Source: an uncultured Eubacteriales bacterium (GTDB lineage Bacteria; Bacillota; Clostridia; UBA1381; UBA9506). From it: a stretch of 17,591 nucleotides of DNA. The stretch is taken from positions 1-17,591 of the forward strand of contig CABSKZ010000023.1 in assembly GCA_902478395.1 (NCBI GenBank). Direction: 5' to 3'. Every line of letters begins with the position of its first letter. Position 1 is the stretch's first letter. The notes under the pieces were generated by a model. That model was given only the letters and a program-made list of their open reading frames with translations, made no database searches and was not told where the DNA came from. Made by a program: the position numbers and the translations under genes. Positions 1 through 9,100 of this stretch are shown piece by piece.

Positions 1-1295
1 CCGCCGTCAAACAGCGGGCAAATATCCCACCATTTTAAGCTGCCGAACAGATTTTTCAGAACCGTCATGGAATCCGCGCCCGGAAATTGCAGCGCCACAT
101 CCCAGACCGGGCTGACGCCCCAATCCCGGTCATATACGTCGTCGTCCTCCGTGCTGCGCGGATACCAAAGCCCATTCGCACCGTAGCTCATCCCCATACA
201 GCCCGATAAAAACGCACGGTACATGTTGTACCGGATGGTGTAGGCACTGTGCGGCGGGAACTGGTGCCGCATAATTCCTTCCCAAACTGTTTCCAGAATG
301 ATCAGCGGGATATGCCTGCCGCCGCGTTCATGCTCCCACGCCTGTTTGTAATAGGAGGTATGGATGCCCCATGGGTCTTCATGTCCTCCCTCCAGCGCGA
401 CAACATCGACGGCTGGACATGCCCAGTCTTTGCGCGTCGTGTCCAGATTCCAGGGATTCGGCTGTGTCGTATATGCACGGTGGTATGGGTCCTGTTTGCG
501 CAGATACGCTAACATTTTCAGCGAACGTTCATCCAGTCCGGATTCCTGTTTCGGCTTGCTGTCGAATTCCGGCCCCATCCCGTAGTGGATGGGCCACGCA
601 CAGTACCGTGCCGTCATATAGTCGAGTAAGTCCTCCCACTCCGCGTCGGTCGGCCATGTTTCCGCGTCGGCCCACATCGGCTGCGCGACAATAGTCATTC
701 CACTTTCCAATATCGTGCGGAAGCAATCGTCCGCCACCTTCCAAAACGCGGGGTCAATGTCCCCCGTCTTGTGGTAATATTCCTGAATCTGCTTCCCTGG
801 GCTTCCTTCTATGTATCCGATAACAATCGCCGTAAAGCCCTGCTGTTTCCGTTTTTCGATACATGGCCCCAGCACCTCCGGCGGCATTTTCACCGTTCCG
901 GGGATAAACCACAGCGTGTCGCTCAGATAAAAGAACGGCGTACCGTCCGTATAGGTGATATAGCGCCCATTTCCCGAGGCTTTAAGAAAACCGCCATGCG
1001 TATAGAGTGGATTTCCTTCTTCAGGCGGGAGCGCACAAATCGCCCCCTGTTTCCCCTCCAGTTCCGGCAGGGAACTTTTCACCACATATTTCCATTCACC
1101 CTTTTCCGTTGGCGCGAAACGGATTTTAAATACATCTCCGCCGTCCCAGAATCCTGGAATAACCAGCTTCGTTCCGCTCTCCGAGCAAAATTCCGCCGTT
1201 ATCTGCACCGTTTTCCAAGGCTTTTCTTCTGTATCATAACTTTTTACGCTGTGATAACACAGCTCTGTTGACTGCCAAACAGGTATCTCCTGCAT
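1..1295 (-). CDS. Cytoplasmic DUF5060/apiosidase-like (GH140-related) glycosidase, 3' end cut by window edge
   Basis: The frame is open from an ATG at 1295-1293 to the window edge and gives 431 residues without a stop. A strong GAGGAGGA ribosome site lies just upstream at about 1302-1309. The protein starts directly with a DUF5060-like beta domain (about 5-90; IPGFWDGGDVFKIRF at 46-60). A TIM-barrel of the PF13204 apiosidase-like family follows, from HGGFLKASGNGRYITYTDGT (100-119) onward. Candidate catalytic acids by analogy with clan GH-A are E243 in GPEF and E335 in ILETVWEG; this is inferred from position, not proven. There is no signal peptide or membrane segment, so it probably acts in the cytoplasm on imported fragments. 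Two paralogues in this window are secreted. The C-terminal PF12904-like domain would lie beyond the edge. It is the last visible gene of the operon, 25 bases after the permease at 1321-2214. Substrate is unknown; GH140 founders release apiose from pectin. Confidence 0.9.
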   Translation of the reverse strand, partial: MQEIPVWQSTELCYHSVKSYDTEEKPWKTVQITAEFCSESGTKLVIPGFWDGGDVFKIRFAPTEKGEWKYVVKSSLPELEGKQGAICALPPEEGNPLYTHGGFLKASGNGRYITYTDGTPFFYLSDTLWFIPGTVKMPPEVLGPCIEKRKQQGFTAIVIGYIEGSPGKQIQEYYHKTGDIDPAFWKVADDCFRTILESGMTIVAQPMWADAETWPTDAEWEDLLDYMTARYCAWPIHYGMGPEFDSKPKQESGLDERSLKMLAYLRKQDPYHRAYTTQPNPWNLDTTRKDWACPAVDVVALEGGHEDPWGIHTSYYKQAWEHERGGRHIPLIILETVWEGIMRHQFPPHSAYTIRYNMYRAFLSGCMGMSYGANGLWYPRSTEDDDVYDRDWGVSPVWDVALQFPGADSMTVLKNLFGSLKWWDICPLFDG

Positions 1296-1320
1296 GAGTT
1301 TCCTCCTCGTTGTTGAATTC

Positions 1321-2214
1321 CTAACCTTTTACCGCACCAATCATGACGCCCTTGACGAAATATTTCTGCACGAACGGGTATGCCGCCAGCACTGGGAAGC
1401 TCGCGATAAAGATAACCGCATATTTCATTGCTTCCGCAAGCTGCGCCTGCTGCGCCATATATTCCGCCTGCTCCGCCGTCATGCTCTGCGTCATATTGAT
1501 ATTCTGGTTCATAATCAGAATATTGCGGAGCACCAGCTGGAGGGGGAATTTATCCTGGTTGGACATATAAATCAACGCATTAAAATACTCATTCCAGTGC
1601 CCGACTCCGTAATAGAGCGCCATAACCGCGATAATCGCGGCGGAAAGCGGCAGAGCGATTGTGAAGAACGCCCGGAATTCGCTGCATCCGTCGATTTTTG
1701 CCGCCTCGTACAATTCCTCCGGAATGGAACTGGCGAAAAATGTCCGCGTAATAATCATATTATACACGGAAACCGCCCCCGGGATAATCATAGCCCAGAT
1801 GGTATCGAGCATACCGAGATTTTTTACAAGCAAATATCCTGGAACCATTCCGCCGGAAAAATACATCGTAAAAATGAAGATACCCATAATTACGTTCCGG
1901 CCAATCAGCCTCTTTTTCGCCAGCGCATAGGCGCATGGAATGGTAACAGCCAGATTGATCAGCGTCCCCAGCGCAGTGTAGACAATGGTGTTGAAATATC
2001 CGGTCCAGATGCTCTTCTCCTTGAACACGTCTATGTACGCGTTCAGGTTGAACCCCTTCGGCCAAAACCAGACCTCTCCCAACGCAACGCTGTGCGCGTT
2101 GCTGACGGAAGCGATTATGATAAAGTAGAGCGGATATATCGTGATGACCATGATAGCCAGCAGCAAAATATAGTTGATGACACCGAACACGATGTCTCCT
2201 TTTGATTTCAGCAT
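1321..2214 (-). CDS. ABC sugar transporter permease, LplC/YtcP type (CUT1 family)
   Basis: This is the second inner-membrane permease of a binding-protein-dependent carbohydrate importer; it forms the channel with the product of 2229-3185. The 297-residue product has about six hydrophobic segments. Its cytoplasmic EAA loop (EELYEAAKIDG, about residues 166-176, followed by a conserved ALP) docks the ATPase. The ending YFVKGVMIGAVKG is typical of LplC-like proteins. An in-frame ATG seven codons upstream (2235) would overlap the previous gene. I prefer 2214 because AAGGAGG lies at 2224-2230, nine to ten bases before it, whereas the upstream ATG has no ribosome site. Gaps of 14 bases before and 25 bases after indicate a single operon. 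No ATPase gene is in the window, so a shared MsmX-like ATPase is likely. Confidence 0.93.
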   Translation of the reverse strand: MLKSKGDIVFGVINYILLLAIMVITIYPLYFIIIASVSNAHSVALGEVWFWPKGFNLNAYIDVFKEKSIWTGYFNTIVYTALGTLINLAVTIPCAYALAKKRLIGRNVIMGIFIFTMYFSGGMVPGYLLVKNLGMLDTIWAMIIPGAVSVYNMIITRTFFASSIPEELYEAAKIDGCSEFRAFFTIALPLSAAIIAVMALYYGVGHWNEYFNALIYMSNQDKFPLQLVLRNILIMNQNINMTQSMTAEQAEYMAQQAQLAEAMKYAVIFIASFPVLAAYPFVQKYFVKGVMIGAVKG

Positions 2215-2223
2215 CGTTTTCCC

Positions 2224-2230
2224 CCTCCTT
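2224..2230 (-). promoter_or_regulatory. Ribosome binding site deciding the start of the LplC-type permease
   Basis: AAGGAGG on the minus strand overlaps the stop codon of the preceding permease gene. It sits correctly spaced before the ATG at 2214, and inside the longer alternative reading that would start at 2235. This favours the shorter start and suggests translational coupling of the two permeases. Confidence 0.75.
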
Positions 2231-3185
2231 ACCATAAGCTGGTTTCGCCGACCTTGCCGGCTACGAAATTGACAATGACCAGAATTACAAAGTTGATAAC
2301 CGAGTTAAACAGACCGATGGCGGAGGAATAGCTGAACTTTCCCCCAACAATCCCGACCCGGTAGGTATACGTTGAAATGACGTCCGAAGCGTCCATATTC
2401 AGTGAATTCTGCAGCAGCAAAATCTTTTCATACCCCACCGAAAGCAGTGACCCGCTGCGCATAATCAGCAATATGACAATGGTCGGCAGAATACAGGGAA
2501 TGTCCACGTGCCAGATTTTTTGCAGGCGGTTTGCCCCGTCAATCTGCGCCGATTCCACCACCTGCTGATCTACCGCAGACAGCGCGGAAAGGTAGATTAT
2601 CGTTCCCCAGCCGGTTGTTTGCCAGATGTCGGAAAACACAAAAATTGTCTTGAAGCACTGCGGCATCATCATAAATTCCTTCCGTTCTCCGCCGAACAGA
2701 GCAATGATGTGGTTAATCAATCCCCTATCCTTGCTCAGGAACATGATTACCATACCACAGAGTACCACACTCGAAATGAAATACGGCGCATAGGTCACCA
2801 TCTGTACTGTTTTTTTGAATTTGGTGTGGTGCACCTCGTTAATCATAATCGCCAGAATAATCGGCAGCGGGAAACCCGCTATGAGCTGATACAGGCTGAT
2901 GGAAAAGGTGTTCCAGATAATCTGCCAGACATTCGGCAGGGTGAAAAACGCTTTAAAATGCTTCATTCCCACCCAGTTGCTTCCAAGAATTCCTTTGGTG
3001 AACTGATAATCCTTGAAGGATATCTGTACGCCATACATCGGAATGTAACAAAAAATGATAATATAAGCCAGCGCGGGCAGGATGAGCAGATACAACTGAT
3101 AGTCCTTTCCCATTTGCCGCAGGCCGTCCTTCAAGGTATGCCTGCTGCTTTTCACTGCGGTATTTGTTGTTACAGCTCGTTTCAT
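2229..3185 (-). CDS. ABC sugar transporter permease, LplB type (CUT1 family)
   Basis: This is the first permease of a carbohydrate ABC importer, acting in the cytoplasmic membrane as a heterodimer with the 1321-2214 product. The 318-residue protein has a basic N-terminus and then a first membrane span with the family-typical LILPALAYIIIFCYIPMYG (about 34-52). The motif NWVGMKHF (70-77) precedes the remaining spans. The EAA loop lies at about 211-235 (ESAQIDGANRLQKIWHVDIP). The ending GKVGETSLW matches the LplB/YtcP habit of finishing with a short polar tail. The ATG at 3185 is preceded by AGGAGAG about eight bases upstream. It lies between a surface-protein gene and its partner permease. The solute-binding gene expected next to it seems to be about 14 kb away, at the other end of the window. 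Confidence 0.94.
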   Translation of the reverse strand: MKRAVTTNTAVKSSRHTLKDGLRQMGKDYQLYLLILPALAYIIIFCYIPMYGVQISFKDYQFTKGILGSNWVGMKHFKAFFTLPNVWQIIWNTFSISLYQLIAGFPLPIILAIMINEVHHTKFKKTVQMVTYAPYFISSVVLCGMVIMFLSKDRGLINHIIALFGGERKEFMMMPQCFKTIFVFSDIWQTTGWGTIIYLSALSAVDQQVVESAQIDGANRLQKIWHVDIPCILPTIVILLIMRSGSLLSVGYEKILLLQNSLNMDASDVISTYTYRVGIVGGKFSYSSAIGLFNSVINFVILVIVNFVAGKVGETSLW

Positions 3186-3208
3186 AACAGTTTCTCTCCT
3201 ATCCCAAA

Positions 3209-3222
3209 TAAAAACGTTTTCG
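3209..3222. promoter_or_regulatory. Possible LacI-family / cre-like operator in the gap before the permease genes
   Basis: TAAAAACGTTTTCG contains the perfect palindrome AAAACGTTTT. It matches an idealised catabolite-responsive element (TGAAAACGTTTTCA) at 12 of 14 positions. It sits in the 39-base gap between the gene at 3225-6119 and the LplB-type permease. No convincing promoter is seen beside it, so an operator role is only a suggestion. Confidence 0.25.
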
Positions 3223-3224
3223 CC

Positions 3225-6119
3225 CTAATTGCCGAATATGCAGAGGCTGCGGATGCTGATTGCGTCCTTTTCATACACGAACACGCGCATTCCCGGCTCA
3301 ATATCAGAAGCCTTCACCGACAGCAGCTTGTCGCTGTCTGCGGAGTAATAGCTTCTCGTTGAACTCCCCGCAATGCGGAAGGAAACGATTCTTCCGCTGT
3401 TTTCCCTGATTTTCAGCATATTATTTTTGAATGTGATGACTTCCCCGGCATACCAAACCTCTCCTGCCTCCAGGGTAAAGCCCGGCTGAATTTTCATGGT
3501 TTCCCGGTCGTAGACCTCTTTCACATCGGTATACATGCCGGCTTTGTCGCTGATGACACGGAAGATATCGCCTTTTTGCAGCCCTCTTACATTGTCCGTC
3601 ATCTCGTCGCCTTCCGTGCTGACAAACGTCACATCGCCGGACTCACCTTTTGCAAAAATTTTCAATGCTGCGTTGCCGTCTTCATCAATGGTTGTCGTCA
3701 CCTTGTCGAACTGGTACATGTCTGTCTGCGGTGCGTCCGCCGCAGCCGTTTGAATCAGGATAATGTCTGCCGTACCATAATCCGTTTCGTTGTACACGTT
3801 GATATTGTAATCGATGTTATGCGTCAACGTGGAGACGTTCAGGATTTTATACTTCTTTTCATTGTCCATCTCATCGTCAGCAGGTACCGCAATGACCTTG
3901 CAATCCCCGTTGATATACAGCTCGTTTTCAAAGTGCATTCCCGTATAACCGTAGTAACGGCGCGAAGTCAGCTTTTCATACTTCACGCGGAAGGTATTCT
4001 GGTCATTTTCCGTTGGTTCCGGTATGAGTTGCGCCACTTCGATTTGATTAATCTCCCCATCGCTGTTCAGTTCATATTGGATCAGCTGGTGTTTTACCTG
4101 TAGGTTTTCATCCACGATTCCGAGTGCGGGGGCTTTGCCGATTGTCAGGGAGTCATAGCTCTGCCCGTTGACACGGACCTTGTCGGCCACCCGGTAAACG
4201 GTTGTGTTTCCCGCCATATCAAATATTTTGAGCATGCTGTTCGATTGCAGGCCCTGCGGCATATCCAGCGCGATGACACAGCCAAACTGTTTCGCCGTAC
4301 CGTCGGCGCCTTTTGCGCACGCGGCAACCTTGCCGTAAGCAGTCAGGTAAAGGGTTACATTTTCCCCTAACGGTGCCGCTTCCAACACCTCGTCCCGGCA
4401 TCTCTCCAGTATTTTGTATTCTCTGCCGTTCACCACAATGCGGTCCTCACCGGATATTTCTTCAACAGTCCCGCTTGTTTTTGCGTTAGATACGGAAATG
4501 GTTACAATCGTGTCTGCTCCGGCGATTGGCACAGAAAGCACACTGATGACGTCATACGCCGCTAAATCTGTGATAGCCGCGCTTTTTCCATCCTTTTCAA
4601 TGGTGTAGTCCGTGTCCTTGAGCGCAATCGGCGCGGCGTTATATTTCAGATAGATATTCTCACCCAAGGATGAAGCCGTGTCCACCACATAAATTTCCGG
4701 CGCGTCGATTATCAACACATCATACCGTCCGTTCCGGTCGCTGTCCAGGAAGGTGAGCCTTCCCTCCTCCGGTGTAAGGTCTTGTTCTGTCAGCCCGCGC
4801 AGGAGCGCCTTTTTGTTGTATAATACATCGGTATCGCCACTGAACGAAATTTTCTCTTCGCGGCCGTTTTCATCCTCATACCGGACGCTTCCCGCACCGG
4901 CGCTGATGATATCGTCCGCATCCACAACAAGCCTGTCATTGCTGCTCTCCGGCGCATAAGCCGCCGCGAGCTGGTTTTCCTCGTCTGTAAAGCAGATAAC
5001 GTTACAGCCAATCAACTCATGAACGGCTGGATTTCTGGTGTAATAAACCACATCATCAATTTCAACCGCGTTTTTTCCTGCTCGAATGTCTGGATTGGTC
5101 AAAGCCGTATACTGGTTCGCAGTCATCCGTCCGGTTATCCGGTTCAGTTTTAGGCGGGAGGAAAGAAGCGTGTCACCGTCTTTTCCCGAATAATACAAAC
5201 CGTCTGAACGGATTTCCGGTGTTGCGACCGGAATTGTCAGCGCACTGTAAAGCATCTGCGCCGCCTTTTCCTTTGTCAGGTATTCCTCGGAGGTAACGCC
5301 CCGCAGTCCGATTTGTGAGGCTACGGTTATATATGCGCCCGTTTGGTTCATCGCGCGTGCCTTGTCACCGTATCCCAGCAGGTCCAAAACAATCATTGTG
5401 GCTTCCTTGACTGCAATTTTACTGTCCGGAGCCGTCCGTTCTTCCGGCGCATAGCCGAGCTGTTCTGCCATTGCGTCAAAGTCGGCACAGCTCACGCTGT
5501 AGGATGCGCCGAAACGTCCGCCGCCCAAATCGGTCATAATGCCGAGCGCGACCAGCATGGAAGCCGCTTCATCCGCCTTCGCGCCCGTCACATCGGAATA
5601 GGTCAAGAGACCATTTTCATTTCCTGTTGTTCCCGCTTGTCCGCCGTCCGATGAGATATAACGGAAGAAGTCGACGAGTATTTTCTTTTCGCTGGCCCCA
5701 TCCGCTTTTTTGATGACTTTAATCGTATGCTCACCCGGCGCGAGCGTTTCCGACGCAAATATTTTTGCCTGCTTCTGAACCGTATCTGCGTAAAAACTCG
5801 CACTCCCCGCGGCGGCGCCGTCAATTTCAATTTCACATTCTGCGCCGCTGCTGTTTTTCAATCCATACAGCTCCACATTCGTCCCCTGAAAAGTCAGCGC
5901 CACCGAAGCGCCGTCCTCTCCGGCTGCGGACACGTAGCCCGCATAGTAGCTGGAATCGCTCCATTCCGTATGCGACCATCTTCCGGCGTATTCCAATTCT
6001 TCCGAATCAAGATTATCGACAATACTGCTTCCCGTTCCGGCCGCCCACGCAACCGTAAGGCCGGCCAGTAGAACAGCCGCGAGCGCTGCCGCCAACCACC
6101 GTTTTATATTGTTTCTCAT
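3225..6119 (-). CDS. Large secreted protein with galactose-binding-like module and degenerate SLH-like repeats
   Basis: The 964-residue product begins with a signal peptide (MRNNIKRWLAAALAAVLLAG, cleavage near AWA-AG at 26). A galactose-binding-like module (about 33-154) carries FQGTNVELYG and GEHTIKVIKK. Residues 172-298 hold degenerate SLH-like repeats (YSDVTGAKADEAASMLVALG; EYLTKEKAAQMLYSAL). About 660 residues of beta-rich repetitive sequence without a recognised catalytic domain follow. A single DSDRNGRYD loop (459-467) looks calcium-binding. Start choice: the ATG at 6119 has GGGAGG at 6126-6131 and directly precedes the signal peptide. It overlaps the stop of the upstream SLH gene as ATGA, so the two are probably co-translated. 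Role inferred: a cell-surface partner of that SLH protein in glycan binding or wall organisation. No enzymatic function can be assigned. Confidence 0.88.
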   Translation of the reverse strand: MRNNIKRWLAAALAAVLLAGLTVAWAAGTGSSIVDNLDSEELEYAGRWSHTEWSDSSYYAGYVSAAGEDGASVALTFQGTNVELYGLKNSSGAECEIEIDGAAAGSASFYADTVQKQAKIFASETLAPGEHTIKVIKKADGASEKKILVDFFRYISSDGGQAGTTGNENGLLTYSDVTGAKADEAASMLVALGIMTDLGGGRFGASYSVSCADFDAMAEQLGYAPEERTAPDSKIAVKEATMIVLDLLGYGDKARAMNQTGAYITVASQIGLRGVTSEEYLTKEKAAQMLYSALTIPVATPEIRSDGLYYSGKDGDTLLSSRLKLNRITGRMTANQYTALTNPDIRAGKNAVEIDDVVYYTRNPAVHELIGCNVICFTDEENQLAAAYAPESSNDRLVVDADDIISAGAGSVRYEDENGREEKISFSGDTDVLYNKKALLRGLTEQDLTPEEGRLTFLDSDRNGRYDVLIIDAPEIYVVDTASSLGENIYLKYNAAPIALKDTDYTIEKDGKSAAITDLAAYDVISVLSVPIAGADTIVTISVSNAKTSGTVEEISGEDRIVVNGREYKILERCRDEVLEAAPLGENVTLYLTAYGKVAACAKGADGTAKQFGCVIALDMPQGLQSNSMLKIFDMAGNTTVYRVADKVRVNGQSYDSLTIGKAPALGIVDENLQVKHQLIQYELNSDGEINQIEVAQLIPEPTENDQNTFRVKYEKLTSRRYYGYTGMHFENELYINGDCKVIAVPADDEMDNEKKYKILNVSTLTHNIDYNINVYNETDYGTADIILIQTAAADAPQTDMYQFDKVTTTIDEDGNAALKIFAKGESGDVTFVSTEGDEMTDNVRGLQKGDIFRVISDKAGMYTDVKEVYDRETMKIQPGFTLEAGEVWYAGEVITFKNNMLKIRENSGRIVSFRIAGSSTRSYYSADSDKLLSVKASDIEPGMRVFVYEKDAISIRSLCIFGN
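6116..6119 (-). other. ATGA stop/start overlap coupling two surface-protein genes
   Basis: On the minus strand the bases ATGA hold both the TGA stop of the LamG/SLH gene and the ATG of the next surface-protein gene. Such overlaps usually couple translation, which suggests the two products are made in fixed proportion. Confidence 0.8.
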
Positions 6120-9100
6120 CTGGCACCTCCCGCTTCCATAAACCGTTTCATCATAACTGCCGCCTGTGCCCGTGTTACTGGTATCTGCGGCGCAAAGCTG
6201 CCGTCGTCCATGCCAGTGAGAACTCCTGCGGCACAAAGCGTTTCAACCGCTGTTTTCGCATAATCTGCTACAGCAGCCGCGTCAGAAAAATCATTACTCT
6301 GCGTATTGCCCAGTGTAACCTGCTTTTTCTGGGCGATTCGATAGAGCATAACCGCCATATCCTGCCTTGTAATGCCTTCCCCTGCTCCAAAGTTTCCATC
6401 TCCGGTTCCGTTTGCGATTTCTTCCGCGCACAGTGCCGCTATGTATGGATACGCCCAGCTGTCTGCAGGGACATCGGTAAATGAGCAATCCTTATTTTCT
6501 ATGGAGTAGCCGAACAGTGTAACCGCCATTTTGGAAAATTCCGCACGCGTTACCGGCTTGTCTGGCTGGAACGCGCCGTCTTCATAACCTGACAAGACAT
6601 TTCTGCGGTATAAATCGTCTACAGCCGGTTTTGCCCAGTGGTTTTCCGGAAGGTCTGAAAATGCGGCGGCCTCCCGCACAATCGGCGGATATTCCAAGGA
6701 GGAATCATTTTGTTCTCCTGATGAAATTACATCATTGGAAACTGCATAATTACCGCCGCGTCCGCCTGAAGAACCACCTGAGGAGCCCCCGGAGCTTCCT
6801 CCGCCCGAAGAACCGCCGCCCTGATTTTTCAGGTCGCCGATTTCATCATTCAAATCGGCGAGCAGGTACGCAAAGTCCTTATATGCCTCAGATGAGGCGG
6901 ATACTCTGGCATAGACGTTTTTATATGCCTGTGACAGAATACTTTCCTTCGCATCCGTAATAGTCATATCAAGCGCAGCAGCCGTGCGCTCCACAAGTCC
7001 GCGCAGCTGTTGGTAGCCGGTAAGAGTTTTGATGCCGGCCTGGTAGTTCAGGGAATAATATGCCTTTATCAGTTCTTGCTTCGTTTTCCACGTCTTGCCC
7101 TGCATCAGTTCCAGAACTTCAGCCAAATTCTGCTCGTCTATGGTAAGCCCCAGCAAATCGCTTCGGAGCATTGTTTCCCGTTCTGCATTATCTGCGGTAT
7201 TAAACTTGTTGATAAACAACGAACCGTTAAACTTTTCTTTCAGGTCGTCTCCGGAAGCAAATGGCTTCTGTGCCATCAGCACTCCATAAAACGGCGCGTT
7301 GTTTTCCAGCGCCAGCGCCTCGTCAACGGAAAGGCCAATCAGACGGTAAACGCGCTCATATTCACCAGTTAAAACACTGCTTAACGTTTCCGCAGTCGCT
7401 CCGGAAATTGCTTCCAGTGCCTCGTCGACCGGCAGGTTTTTGATATCGTTATTTACCATGAACCGGTACGTCGCCTTCGGTTCCTCATCTTTTACAACCT
7501 GTGCGATTTCCTCTGGGCTGAGCGCAGCATCATAAATGCGCAAATCGTCAATCAGACCTTCAAAGCCCTGCCCGATTAATACATTATTTCCGGATTTGTT
7601 CAAGGTCCTGCGGGAGGAATTTGATGTGTTTGCAACCAGGAGGCCGTCTAAATATACCCGGACATCCCGTCCGTCATAAGTCACGGCAAGATGCTGCCAG
7701 CTTCCTGCCACAGCGGTTCCCGGCTGTGACTGCACATGTGCGTTATTCGTGTACCAGCTCAGGTTTCCACTATCGTCGCGAAGAGCCATCGCCCCCTGCA
7801 CCGCGCCAGCTCCAAGAGATATGTCGATTCGGGCGCGGTAGGACTGATCCTTAAAAATAATGTCCTGTCCTTTTGTCACGCCGTTTGGCTTCATCCACGC
7901 CATCAGGGTCATCTGATTGTCGGGATTCAGCGCATCATGATTTGACACCGTCAGATAGCTGCTTCCGTCAAATTTCGCGGCCATACCGGTCATGCCTGCC
8001 GCAAAGCCAACGGTGCCGATTTTCATGGTATCAAAACCATTCGGGCCGGCGTCTTTGATGTTATTTTCAAAATTCCATTTTGCGATTAAGTTTTCCGCTT
8101 TCACCGCGTCTGCCCCGCTCCGCACGGAAACGGTTACCGGATTCAGCCCATCTTTCAGTGGGATGGTTGCAGCACCGTCTGTTACGGACTCCGCCTCGTT
8201 GACCTTTGTGATAAATCCCTCGTCAGCCGTTTCCGGTGTCAGCGTAATGCTGTCATTGTAGTCGCCGGATATTTCATATTCATAAATGTCAGGCGAAAAA
8301 GCAGGAGTGATTTCCCATCCGCCGGACAGGGATACACCCGATAGTGACACCTGCGCCGGCCGTTTCACCACAACCGTATAGTTCATTGATTCCCCGCCTG
8401 CTTTCGGCGCAACCCCGATGGTAAGCCGGGTGGTCCCCGGGTTCACCTCTACAACATTTCCCTCCGCCAGCGCGGCCAGTCCGTTAATGCGGACTTCCGC
8501 CTGCTCTGCATCAGTTGCCGCAGCGAACAGGGTAATGGAAGAGGTATCCACACCGACCTCCACTGTATATTGAGTCGTCTCGGGAGAGAAGGCCGGAACA
8601 AGTGGATAGCCGTCAACCGAAAGCGCGGACAAGGTCAAATCGACATCCGGCGCGAAAGTCTGATACTCGAAATAGTCCAGCATCAGCCTGCTCCCATTTG
8701 AATCTCCGTCGTGTGCGCCTTTTAAGACAATTTTTATTGTATGCTCCTCGGGAGTGAGGCCGGATTTTTCAAAAATCAACTTCTGATAGTCCGACCATCC
8801 GGTGGAATACAAATCGTAATCCCCTTGGGAAACATCATCTATGAATATCTCCGCGACGCCCAAAAGCGGATGCTTACGCGACACATAGCGTACCGCTGTA
8901 CCCGTAAAGGTCAAAGACGCGCTCTGCCCCACTTCGTCATTGGTCACCATGACACTTGCGCCGCTGTCGTTTCCATCGCCGCCCCACGGCCCCCAGCTGC
9001 CTCCGGTGTATTGTATCTGGTTATCTGTATCTTCCACCCGAATCCATTCCTCCGCCACCGCCGACAGCGGCAGAAGAGCAAGCAGCATGACAGCCGCCAG

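Noticed and set aside
1294..2205. 303-codon open frame on the plus strand opposite the LplC-type permease
   Set aside because: Low-complexity His/Arg/Asn-rich translation with no recognisable motif; it is antisense to a clear permease with its own ribosome site.
2508..3362. 284-codon plus-strand open frame opposite the LplB-type permease
   Set aside because: It crosses a gene boundary on the other strand and has no ribosome site or domain signal.
4713..4745. Dockerin domain suggested by the DSDRNGRYD motif
   Set aside because: Dockerins need two such loops with flanking helices near a chain terminus; here there is one loop in the middle of a long protein.
6120..6236. Upstream extension of the 964-residue surface protein by 39 codons
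   Set aside because: It would bury the signal peptide and lie wholly inside the SLH gene; the ATG at 6119 has a good ribosome site and an ATGA overlap.
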